Positions 1-6,108 of a stretch of DNA of 8,587 nt are shown in pieces. This DNA comes from CAZNMF01 sp964573795. GTDB taxonomy: Bacteria > Acidobacteriota > Vicinamibacteria > Vicinamibacterales > SCN-69-37. Position 1 is the stretch's first letter; each line of letters opens with the position of its first letter. The stretch lies in the NCBI GenBank assembly GCA_964573795.1, contig CAZNMF010000298.1, positions 1-8,587 on the forward strand, given 5' to 3'. The notes under the pieces are model-generated. The model did not search any database. It saw only the letters and a program-made list of their open reading frames with translations, and was not told where the DNA came from. A program made the translations under genes and the position numbers.

Positions 1-109
1 CTGCATTTCTTCGTGCGATCTTGCCGTCGGTCCGATGTAGACTAGCGCGCGCTGGTCCGGCCGGCACTCTGCCGTCTGCGCATCAGCTCGATAGCAGGGA
101 CCTAACCAT
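1..109 (+). promoter_or_regulatory. Upstream region of the HU gene
   Basis: No gene is seen in this stretch. A weak -10-like hexamer TAGACT lies at 38-43 with no convincing -35 at 17 bp. A purine-rich AGGGA at 96-100 sits 9 nt before the ATG at 110 and is a plausible ribosome binding site. The promoter reading is tentative; the window edge may cut off further upstream elements. Confidence 0.3.
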
Positions 110-457
110 ATGGCAAAGACCGCGAAGAAGAAGCCGTTCAAAGCTACGCCGGCCACCAAGCGCCGTTCGCGTGGCGATCTCGTGAAGCAGATTGCGGGTG
201 CGACCGAGCTCAAGTCGAGCAAGGTGAAGGAAGTGTTCGACACGCTGACCGCGATCATCGCTGCCGATCTCGGCAAGAAGGGCGTCGGCGAATTCAATTT
301 CAACGGGCTCGTCAAGCTGCGGACCGTCGACAAGCCGGCGACCAAGGCGCGCAAGGGCCGCAATCCGTTCACCGGCGAGGAGATCACGATCAAGGCCAAG
401 CCCGCCAGCCGCAAAGTGCGCGCGCGCGCGCTGCGTGGCTTGAACGGCTTGATCTAG
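110..457 (+). CDS. HU/IHF-family nucleoid DNA-binding protein with basic N-terminal extension
   Basis: A 115-residue histone-like protein, expected to bind and bend DNA as a dimer in the nucleoid. The HU fold begins at about residue 20 (RGDLVKQIAGATELKSSKVK), so roughly 20 Lys/Arg/Ala/Pro/Thr-rich residues are added in front of the usual ~90-residue protein. The DNA-binding arm is clear at about residues 76-100: ATKARKGRNPFTGEEITIKAK matches the family signature RKGRNPxTGEEI. The turn before the arm reads GEFNFNGLVKLR instead of the classical PGFGTF, a variant known in some HU-like proteins. The start is set by the AGGGA 9 nt upstream and by the Met-Ala-Lys beginning. It stands alone, with a strong hairpin 30 bp after the stop. 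It cannot be assigned to HupA, HupB, IhfA or IhfB. The family call is firm; the role of the extension (extra nonspecific DNA contact) is inference. Confidence 0.95.
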   Translation: MAKTAKKKPFKATPATKRRSRGDLVKQIAGATELKSSKVKEVFDTLTAIIAADLGKKGVGEFNFNGLVKLRTVDKPATKARKGRNPFTGEEITIKAKPASRKVRARALRGLNGLI

Positions 458-487
458 CCCTTTTTACGCAGGGTGAGCCGGCGTCGG

Positions 488-510
488 GGCGCCTCACGCC
501 GTGAGGCGCC
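488..510 (+). terminator. Perfect 10-bp hairpin after HU gene; overlaps a 14-bp palindrome
   Basis: GGCGCCTCAC (488-497), loop GCC, then GTGAGGCGCC (501-510): a perfect 10-bp GC-rich stem with a 3-nt loop, starting 31 nt after the HU stop. No T-run follows on either strand, so it is not a canonical intrinsic terminator, though a short T stretch (462-466) lies just after the stop. The right arm also begins a perfect 14-bp palindrome GTGAGGCGCCTCAC (501-514), so GGCGCCTCAC occurs twice as a direct repeat (488-497 and 505-514). It could be an HU terminator or processing signal, or an operator for the cupin gene. Confidence 0.45.
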
Positions 511-540
511 TCACCGCCGCATTCCGCGACGAAGACGCAA

Positions 541-562
541 GAGCAGAAGCAGAGCAGAAGCG
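541..562 (+). repeat. Two-copy 11-bp tandem repeat in the cupin leader
   Basis: GAGCAGAAGCA (541-551) is followed directly by GAGCAGAAGCG (552-562), two nucleotides before the ATG of the cupin gene. It is purine-rich and replaces an obvious Shine-Dalgarno sequence; AGAAG at 556-560 is the best ribosome-binding candidate, 4 nt from the start. Probably a local slippage duplication. Confidence 0.6.
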
Positions 563-564
563 AT

Positions 565-960
565 ATGACCGAACGCAAGGACGCCGCTATCGATGTCGAG
601 CACGCCACCCCAAAGCTGCCCGACGGCGTGCTGGGCATCGACGACGTCGCGCCCGAGCTGACGCCGGGCTGCCGGGTCTTCGTGCACTACAACGGCCCGA
701 CCGATCAGCTGACCGGCATGTGTACCGGCATGGCCGTGCTCGACCCGGGCGCGAGCCCGCATCCGCCCCATCGCCATCCCGAAGAAGAATTCCTCATCAT
801 CTCCGAAGGCACGGGCGAGATCGAGTGCGACGGCAAGATCACGCAGGCTGGCCCCGGCGCGATCATGTACTGCGCCGGAAACGTGCTCCACGGCATCACC
901 AACACCGGTAAGGTGCCGCTGACGTTCTACTGGTCGAAGTGGACGGCGCGGGGATTCTAG
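565..960 (+). CDS. Small single-domain cupin protein
   Basis: A 131-residue cytoplasmic protein with one cupin beta-barrel. Cupin motif 1 is at about residues 62-83 (PGASPHPPHRHPEEEF), giving HxHxxxE with H69, H71 and E75; motif 2 is at about 96-113 (GPGAIMYCAGNVLHGITN), giving H109. These four residues form the usual metal site of the fold, so it probably binds a divalent metal (Mn, Fe, Ni or Zn). Possible activities include dioxygenase, isomerase or ligand sensing; the sequence does not decide. The first ~45 residues are a less conserved lead-in, and there is no signal peptide or DNA-binding domain. The ATG at 565 follows an 11-bp tandem repeat rather than a clear Shine-Dalgarno. The neighbour downstream is convergent, so this gene is likely monocistronic. 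The fold is firm; the substrate is unknown. Confidence 0.88.
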   Translation: MTERKDAAIDVEHATPKLPDGVLGIDDVAPELTPGCRVFVHYNGPTDQLTGMCTGMAVLDPGASPHPPHRHPEEEFLIISEGTGEIECDGKITQAGPGAIMYCAGNVLHGITNTGKVPLTFYWSKWTARGF

Positions 961-980
961 ACGGAAGACAAGACAGAGAA

Positions 981-1064
981 AAGTTGAAAGTTAGAAGCCA
1001 AAAGCCAGGGGACGGCAATCTCCGTCTTCCGCTGTTTTGGCTTCTGGCTTCGAACTTCTAACTT
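981..1064. repeat. 27-bp imperfect inverted repeat between convergent genes, built of heptamers
   Basis: The left arm (981-1007) and the reverse complement of the right arm (1038-1064) agree at 23 of 27 positions, with a 30-bp spacer. The spacer has its own small stem, GACGG (1011-1015) with CCGTC (1022-1026), and ACGGAAGAC (961-969) can pair with GTCTTCCG (1024-1031), so alternative folds exist. Both arms run in 7-nt steps: GTTGAAA, GTTAGAA, GCCAAAA on the left and CTTCTGG, CTTCGAA, CTTCTAA on the right. The unit is shared with the CTTCGAA arrays at 6062 and 6877. The stop codon of the minus-strand VOC gene (1058-1060) lies inside the right arm. It could serve as a bidirectional terminator. 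Confidence 0.8.
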
Positions 1065-1456
1065 GTCGTTGTTCTTCCCTTGTCCCGCGCGTCGTCGATC
1101 ACCTCGAACAGATAGCCGTTGATTGGCTCGTAGAAGAAGAAGCGCTCGAACGGTGTCGATCGCAGCGCGGCGACGATCTTGGCGCCGCGCGCGATCAGGC
1201 GCTGCTTGAGCGCGGGGAAGTCCGCCAGCGGATAGAACACGGCGACGTGCCGGCCGAACTCGTGCTCGAATGGCGAGATCTCGAATCCCTCCGTGTAGAG
1301 CACGTGGATCTGCTGGCCGCGGCCGATGTCGAGCCAGAGCGCCTGCACCGGCGTGTTGCCGGGCACCTCGTCCCGTCGCCAGCCGAACGACTCCTCGAAG
1401 AAGGCCGCGGTCCGTGGCACGTCCCGCGTGGCGAGCGTCAAGTGTGCGAACGACAT
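1058..1456 (-). CDS. VOC-superfamily (glyoxalase/bleomycin-resistance fold) protein
   Basis: A 132-residue protein with the paired beta-alpha-beta-beta-beta modules of the vicinal oxygen chelate fold. The N-terminal SFAHLTLATRDVPRTAAFFEESFGW is the typical first strand and helix; GRHVAVFYPLADFPALKQRL at about residues 68-87 opens the second module, and NGYLFEVID near 113-121 is the typical last strand. Candidate metal ligands are H5, H51, H70 and E118, one at each canonical position. Members include lactoylglutathione lyases, extradiol dioxygenases and fosfomycin/bleomycin resistance proteins; the sequence does not single out one. The start at 1456 gives the expected MSFAH opening, with only a weak GCTGAG ribosome site. 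It is convergent with the cupin gene and divergent from the membrane protein at 1522. The stop lies within a repeat arm. Confidence 0.88.
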   Translation of the reverse strand: MSFAHLTLATRDVPRTAAFFEESFGWRRDEVPGNTPVQALWLDIGRGQQIHVLYTEGFEISPFEHEFGRHVAVFYPLADFPALKQRLIARGAKIVAALRSTPFERFFFYEPINGYLFEVIDDARDKGRTTTS

Positions 1457-1521
1457 CTCAGCGGCCTGTAGGATAGTCGAAGTTCACGCCGCAGGCCCCA
1501 CGGCCCAAGCCTCGAGCCTTC
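1457..1521. promoter_or_regulatory. Divergent intergenic region (VOC gene / membrane protein gene)
   Basis: These 65 bp separate two divergent starts and must hold or neighbour the promoters of both. TAGGAT (1469-1474, plus) and the overlapping TATCCT (1475-1470, minus) are -10-like on opposite strands, but no good -35 is seen for either. The start at 1522 lacks a clear Shine-Dalgarno. Confidence 0.3.
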
Positions 1522-2994
1522 ATGCGTTCCCGTCCGGCGCTGTATCTCTACGCCATGGCTGTCGCGGCGTCGCTGCTCATCGCGCCCGCGACGACGACGT
1601 ACTGGGACGCGTTCGGCTATCTCACACAGGCGATCACGGGCCAGGTCGGCGGGCTGGGTCTGGGCCGGCCGGTGTTCGTGCTCGCAGCCCATGCGATCGC
1701 TCGCGCGTGGCTCGTCGCCGGCGGCTCGCCGTGGCACGTCGAGGCGCTGCTGCGCGCGTGCGTGATCGCCGTGTCGGCCGCGTCGGCGCCGCTGACGTAC
1801 CGGCTCGCGTGCGCCTGCGGCTCGCGCGCGCGTGCGGCGTGGATCGCGGGTCTGGCCGTGGCGTGCTCGCCGGCGCTCGCGCACGCGAGCGGGCAAGTGC
1901 TGACCGACGGCCCTGCGGTCGCGTGCGTGCTGGCGGCGCTCGTCTGCGGCGTCCGCGCCTCCGCGCCTGAACAGCCGCCGGCCGCCGCGATACGACTCGC
2001 GTTGGCGTCCGGCGCCGCGTTCGGCCTGGCGATCGGCATCCGCGAACAGGCCATCGTCTATGGGCTCGCGCTGGCGCTCGTCGTGTGGCAGGCGCCGTCG
2101 TTGGTTCGGGTGAGGCTGGCCACGACAATGGCCGCCGGCGCCGTCGTGTGCGCGCTCGCGCCGCTCGTCTTCGTCCTCGCCACGCAGCCGGGCTATCTCG
2201 ACACGATTCGGCATTGGCTCGAGGGCATGCGCGCGGACCGCGGGCTCAAGACGTACGGCTGGCGCGATCTGGCGATCTACGTCGTGTGGCTCCTGTCGTT
2301 CGGCCCCGCGCTCGTCTTCGCGGCCGTGCGGCATCTGGCGTCGCGGCCGCCGAACGTCCGCGGCGCGCGTGGGCCGCTTGCCGCGATCGTCCTCGCGTCT
2401 GTCGTGCAACTCGTGTGGATGGCGACGTTGCGCGGCGTCGGCTACAGCCCGCGATTTCTCGTGCAGGCGCTGCCGGGTGCCATTGCGCTGCCCGGTGCGA
2501 TCGCGATCGATCGCTGGATCGGCCGATCGCGCGCGCGTCTGATCGCGGCGACCCTCGCCATCGCGCTGCCCGTGCTCGTCGCCGCGCCGATCGTGCGCGC
2601 GAGAAGCGCGCCGCTCGAACGGACGTTGCGGACGTGGCCTTCGATGATGGCTGACGTTCCCGACGGCGCCGTCATCGTGAGCGGCCAGCCGTGTCCGGCG
2701 GTGTCGCTCGTGGAGGCGCTCCTTGCGCACGACCGCGCATGGGCCGAGCGCGCGCCGTCGTGGGAACCGATCTGTCCGGGCTGGGCCTGGCCGCGCGATC
2801 TTCCGTCAGTGCTCGACCGCGCGCTCGCGGACGACCGAGTCGTCGTGCTGGACGTGCGGCCCGCCTCGTGGCTTGGCGCCGAGCAGCGCGCGGCGCTCGC
2901 CGACGCCCAGCGCTATGCGCGTGCGCACGCCGCCGACACGGCGCGCGGCCGCGTCATCGTCTGGCGCGCAGGATCGACGCCGCCGCTCGAATGA
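1522..2994 (+). CDS. Polytopic membrane protein, GT-C glycosyltransferase-like
   Basis: A 490-residue inner-membrane protein. About ten or more hydrophobic segments fill residues 8-360 (for example 8-23, 50-67, 76-92, 103-120, 126-144, 200-221, 249-270, 285-302, 312-330, 339-357), followed by a ~130-residue soluble C-terminal part without a recognised domain. GT-C glycosyltransferases (PMT/ArnT/GT39-GT83 type) use a lipid-phosphate sugar donor and carry an acidic residue in the first periplasmic loop; here YWDAFGYL places D29 there. LTDGP (127-131) and SPRFLVQALPG (309-319) resemble later family signatures. ATG 1522 is used; the in-frame ATG at 1555 would cut the first membrane helix. The 3' end overlaps hisC on the other strand by 41 bp. 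The acceptor and sugar are unknown, and assignment to GT-C rests on topology and short motifs. Confidence 0.72.
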   Translation: MRSRPALYLYAMAVAASLLIAPATTTYWDAFGYLTQAITGQVGGLGLGRPVFVLAAHAIARAWLVAGGSPWHVEALLRACVIAVSAASAPLTYRLACACGSRARAAWIAGLAVACSPALAHASGQVLTDGPAVACVLAALVCGVRASAPEQPPAAAIRLALASGAAFGLAIGIREQAIVYGLALALVVWQAPSLVRVRLATTMAAGAVVCALAPLVFVLATQPGYLDTIRHWLEGMRADRGLKTYGWRDLAIYVVWLLSFGPALVFAAVRHLASRPPNVRGARGPLAAIVLASVVQLVWMATLRGVGYSPRFLVQALPGAIALPGAIAIDRWIGRSRARLIAATLAIALPVLVAAPIVRARSAPLERTLRTWPSMMADVPDGAVIVSGQPCPAVSLVEALLAHDRAWAERAPSWEPICPGWAWPRDLPSVLDRALADDRVVVLDVRPASWLGAEQRAALADAQRYARAHAADTARGRVIVWRAGSTPPLE

Positions 2995-4072
2995 GCGCGT
3001 CGGCCTCCGCGTTGGTGCCGATCGTGATGCGCAGGTAGTCGCTGACGTCGGGCGCGCTGAACCAGCGCACGAGAATCTTGCGCGCGCGCAGTCGCTGCAG
3101 CCAGACCTTTGCCGTGAACCGCGGCGGCTTCGTCAGGATGAAGTTCGTCTGGCTGGGCAGCACCTGGAACCCCAGCGCCTCGAGCGCGCGCGTCAGCCGC
3201 TCGCGCGTGGCAACGATGCGCGCGAAGTTCCGGCGGTAGTACGGCAGATGGGCGAGCGTGGCGAGCGCGGCGAGTTGTCCGAGCCCGTTGACGTTGTAGC
3301 TGTCGCGAATCGTGTCGAGCGCCGCGATGAGCGCCGGGTGCCCGACGAGATAGCCGACGCGCTGGAAGCACAGCGAATAGGCCTTCGAGAACGTCCGCGC
3401 GACGAGGACGTGCGGGTACGTCAGCGCGAGCGTCATCGCATCGTGGTCCGCGAAGTCGACGTACGCTTCGTCGAGCACGACGACGCCGCGCTGGGCCTGG
3501 CAGAGCGCGGCAAGAGCGGCCGTGTCGTACGCGCGTCCGCTCGGCGCGTTCGGCGTCGTGATGAACGTCAGCGCGGCGTCGAACCGCCATCGCCGCTCGC
3601 GCGCGAGCGACGCGATCGGCGGCAGGTCGAAGCTCGGCAGCAGCGGCACGTCGTTCGTCGCCGCGCCATGCGCCGCCGCGAGCACGGGATACAACGAGTA
3701 GCTCGGCGTGAAGCACTGGACGAGATCCCGTCCGCGCCGGTGCGCGCGCCGGGCCGGCGATCGCGGCTCGACGAACGCGCGCACGGCGAGCGCGAGACAC
3801 TCGTCCGAGCCGTTGCCGACGAAGACGTGCGCGGGCGTGCAGCGGTGCAGGCGCGCGAGCGCTTCACGCAGCGGCTGTGCCGTAGGGTTCGGATAGAGAC
3901 GCAGCCGGCCGTCGACGGCGCGGCGGATCGCCGCGAGCACCTTCGGTGACGGCGGATACGGGTTCTCGTTCGTGTTGAGCTTGATCAGGCCGGGAATCTT
4001 CGGCTGTTCGCCCGGCACGTAGGCATGCATCGCGCGTACGAGCGGCCGAACCAGGGATGACGGCGATGTCAT
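2954..4072 (-). CDS. hisC: Histidinol-phosphate aminotransferase (PLP, fold type I)
   Basis: A 372-residue cytoplasmic PLP enzyme that interconverts imidazole-acetol phosphate plus glutamate and histidinol phosphate plus 2-oxoglutarate in histidine synthesis. Family marks in order: LNTNENPYPPSP (32-43), VGNGSDE (85-91), FTPSYSLYP (121-129), TPNAPSG (173-179, usually NPNNPTG; N175 contacts the cofactor), VVLDEAYVDF (198-207, with D201 and Y204), TFSKAYSL (227-234) with Schiff-base K230, QRVGYLVG (237-244) with phosphate-binding R238, and YLRITIGT (346-353) with R348. Length is normal. About ten extra basic residues (RSPARRAHRRGRD, 104-116) are unusual. The ATG at 4072 is chosen because upstream codons have no homology and overlap the protease gene. 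There is no his operon around it, so this may be a second copy or a related aromatic/phenylalanine aminotransferase. Confidence 0.9.
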   Translation of the reverse strand: MTSPSSLVRPLVRAMHAYVPGEQPKIPGLIKLNTNENPYPPSPKVLAAIRRAVDGRLRLYPNPTAQPLREALARLHRCTPAHVFVGNGSDECLALAVRAFVEPRSPARRAHRRGRDLVQCFTPSYSLYPVLAAAHGAATNDVPLLPSFDLPPIASLARERRWRFDAALTFITTPNAPSGRAYDTAALAALCQAQRGVVVLDEAYVDFADHDAMTLALTYPHVLVARTFSKAYSLCFQRVGYLVGHPALIAALDTIRDSYNVNGLGQLAALATLAHLPYYRRNFARIVATRERLTRALEALGFQVLPSQTNFILTKPPRFTAKVWLQRLRARKILVRWFSAPDVSDYLRITIGTNAEADALIRAAASILRARR

Positions 4073-4184
4073 GAGGGGTTCGATTCTATCCCGCGTACCA
4101 CCTCGCGCCGTGGCGTGGCCCTCGAACCTGCACGCGTTTTCCCGTCGTGTCCTGGCACATGCCTTGCTATGTTCTGGAGCGACT
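4073..4184. promoter_or_regulatory. Divergent promoter region, hisC / secreted protease
   Basis: On the minus strand TAGAAT (4088-4083) ends 10 nt before the hisC ATG, which predicts a very short or absent 5' leader. On the plus strand TATGTT (4168-4173), preceded by TTGC, is -10-like, and GGAG (4175-4178) lies 6 nt before the GTG at 4185. The two plus-strand signals overlap and would not both work together, so the protease promoter may lie further upstream. All of these are read by eye. Confidence 0.35.
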
Positions 4185-6056
4185 GTGCCGTCGACCCTCC
4201 CGCGCAAGTCCACGCGTCGTCTCGTGATTGCCGCGCTCGCCGTCGCGATCGCGCTCGTCTCGTCATCGCCCCGCACGCTCGCCGATACGCGTTCACGCCT
4301 CGTCGATCTCTGCACGCTCGTGGCCGTGCCCGGCAACGCGTTCACGTACGTGCCGCCGCCGACACCGCCGCCATCGCCCGGTCTGCGCGCGCGCGCCGTC
4401 ACGGGCGCGACGATCAACGTGACGTACGTCGGCTTCGACAGCTTCCCGGCGGCGGAGGCCGCGTTCCAGGCGGCCGTCGACATCTGGAGCCAGACCCTCT
4501 CGAGCCCCGTGCCCATCAACGTGAGCGCCGAGTTCACGACGCTCGGATCCAACGTGCTGGGGAGCGCCGGCGCGAAGTACATCTGGCGCGATTTCAGCGG
4601 CGCACCGCAGGCGAGCACGTACTACGCCGACGCGCTCGCCGATCAGCTGCACGGCAGCGACCTCTACAGCAACAATCCCGACATCGTCGCGCGCTTCAAC
4701 AGCGCGTTCTCGAGCTGGTACTTCGGCACGGACGGCCTGCCGGGCGCGGGACAGTACGACTTCGAGTCTGTCGTGCTGCACGAGCTCGGACACGGGCTCG
4801 GCTTTCTCGGATCGGCGACCGTGAGCGGCGGCAACGGGTCGATCGGCTTCAGCGGCTATCCGATCATCTTCGATCGCTTCGTCGTCACCGAGACCGGCGC
4901 GCCGCTGCTGGGCTTCGCGAGTCCGTCGACGGCGCTGGCGGCGCAGCTGACGCACGCGTACAACGCCGGCAACCCGCACGGACCGGGCGTCTATTGGAGC
5001 GGCCCGCACGGCGTGGCCGGCAACGGCGGCGTGACGGCGCGGCTGTACACGCCCGCGACGTGGGAGCCTGGCTCGAGCTATTCCCACCTCGACGAGGCCG
5101 CGTTTCCGGCCGGCAACCAGAACTCGCTGATGACGCCTGCGCTGTCCGGCGCGGAGGCCATCCACAATCCCGGCCCGATCATGCTCGGCATGTTCACCGA
5201 CATGGGATGGGCGATGGACGCGCCGGTCTCGCCGCTGCTCGGGCGCGATTTCAACGCCGACGGCCACGCGGATCTCGTGTTCGAGAGCACGTCCGGCCAG
5301 TTGTACGTCTGGTACATGAGCGGGACGACGTACGCGGGCAGCGCGCCGATGTCGCCGGCCCAAATCGACGCGAACCTGCAGATCGTCGGCACGAGCGACT
5401 TCACCGGCGATGGCCAGGCCGACGTGCTCCTGCAGCACCAGCAGACCGGAGCGGTGACGCTCTACAGGATGAACGGCCTGGCCAAGAACGGCGAGCAATC
5501 GCTTCCCATCGCGCCGAACACGCCATGGCACGTCGTGGCGACCGCCGATCTGAACGACGACGCCAACGCCGACATCGTGTGGGAGAACTTCACGACGGGC
5601 CAGGTGTACGTGTGGTTCATGGCGCCGTCGAACAACAACATGGGCTACGGCGGGCCGAACGGCGCCTTCCTCGGCGACTACGTGCACGCGCCGGACCAGT
5701 CGATCATCACGCTCGGCGCGACGACGGCGCGCGTGGCCGGCGCTGTGGACATCGACGGCGACGGCCACCCGGAGCTCGTGTGGCAGGACGACGCCACCGG
5801 CGCGTTGAGCGTCTGGTACATGAACGGCGTCGTCCGCACGTCGGTCGGTCCGCTCGGCACAGGCGCCGTCAATCCCGTCTGGCGGATCCGCACCGTCGGC
5901 GACTACAACGGCGACCAGCATCCGGATCTCATCTGGCAGCAGGTCAACACGAGCGAGCTCTACGCCTGGTTCCTCAACGGCGCCAGCCTGTCGTCCAGCG
6001 CATATCTGTCGCCTGCGGCCGTCAATCCGATCTGGAAGATCGTCGGGCCGAGGTGA
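4185..6056 (+). CDS. Secreted leishmanolysin-like zinc metalloprotease with five VCBS/FG-GAP repeats
   Basis: A 623-residue exported protein. The N-terminus (basic RKSTRR, hydrophobic 13-25, TLA cleavage site at 31-33) is a Sec signal peptide. The catalytic domain spans about 60-345: HELGHGLGFLG at 199-209 gives zinc ligands H199 and H203 and catalytic E200, but the metzincin +10 position is G209. H301 in SSYSHLDE, followed by LMTP with Met-turn M316, fits the M8 arrangement in which the third His comes after an insertion. From 352 to the end there are five repeats with calcium-type loops at D355, D405, D455, D522 and D573 (DFNADGHAD, DFTGDGQAD, DLNDDANAD, DIDGDGHPE, DYNGDQHPD), each ending in VWYM/VWFM/AWFLNG. 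Such blades form beta-propellers that bind ligands or surfaces. GTG 4185 is chosen over ATG 4071 because of GGAG 6 nt upstream and the signal peptide position; the ATG at 4071 would add 38 residues ahead of it. Confidence 0.88.
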   Translation: MPSTLPRKSTRRLVIAALAVAIALVSSSPRTLADTRSRLVDLCTLVAVPGNAFTYVPPPTPPPSPGLRARAVTGATINVTYVGFDSFPAAEAAFQAAVDIWSQTLSSPVPINVSAEFTTLGSNVLGSAGAKYIWRDFSGAPQASTYYADALADQLHGSDLYSNNPDIVARFNSAFSSWYFGTDGLPGAGQYDFESVVLHELGHGLGFLGSATVSGGNGSIGFSGYPIIFDRFVVTETGAPLLGFASPSTALAAQLTHAYNAGNPHGPGVYWSGPHGVAGNGGVTARLYTPATWEPGSSYSHLDEAAFPAGNQNSLMTPALSGAEAIHNPGPIMLGMFTDMGWAMDAPVSPLLGRDFNADGHADLVFESTSGQLYVWYMSGTTYAGSAPMSPAQIDANLQIVGTSDFTGDGQADVLLQHQQTGAVTLYRMNGLAKNGEQSLPIAPNTPWHVVATADLNDDANADIVWENFTTGQVYVWFMAPSNNNMGYGGPNGAFLGDYVHAPDQSIITLGATTARVAGAVDIDGDGHPELVWQDDATGALSVWYMNGVVRTSVGPLGTGAVNPVWRIRTVGDYNGDQHPDLIWQQVNTSELYAWFLNGASLSSSAYLSPAAVNPIWKIVGPR

Positions 6057-6058
6057 AA

Positions 6059-6089
6059 AAACTTCGAACTTCGAACTTTGAACTTCGAA
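6059..6089 (+). repeat. CTTCGAA heptamer array, copy A
   Basis: AAA followed by four heptamers, CTTCGAA, CTTCGAA, CTTTGAA, CTTCGAA (6062-6089), beginning 2 nt after the protease stop. The 31 bp are identical to copy B at 6874-6904, including the C-to-T change in the third unit. TTCGAA is itself palindromic. Confidence 0.95.
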
Positions 6090-6108
6090 AGGCCGCAATC
6101 CATCGTAG

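Noticed and set aside
1..109. tRNA or small RNA upstream of the HU gene
   Set aside because: No cloverleaf or strong stem with a T-run was found by eye.
1438..2730. A 430-codon minus-strand frame opposite the membrane protein
   Set aside because: Arg/His/Asp-rich composition typical of an antisense shadow; the plus strand encodes regular transmembrane helices.
2723..3949. A 408-codon plus-strand frame opposite hisC
   Set aside because: Arg/Glu-rich shadow; the minus strand has every catalytic motif of a PLP aminotransferase.
4071..4184. ATG 4071 as protease start
   Set aside because: It would put 38 residues before the signal peptide and its codon overlaps the hisC start; GTG 4185 has GGAG at 6 nt.
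4073..4618. N-terminal extension of hisC by 182 codons
   Set aside because: The open frame continues upstream, but the translation overlaps the divergent protease gene, has no aminotransferase homology, and the family starts near the Met at 4072.
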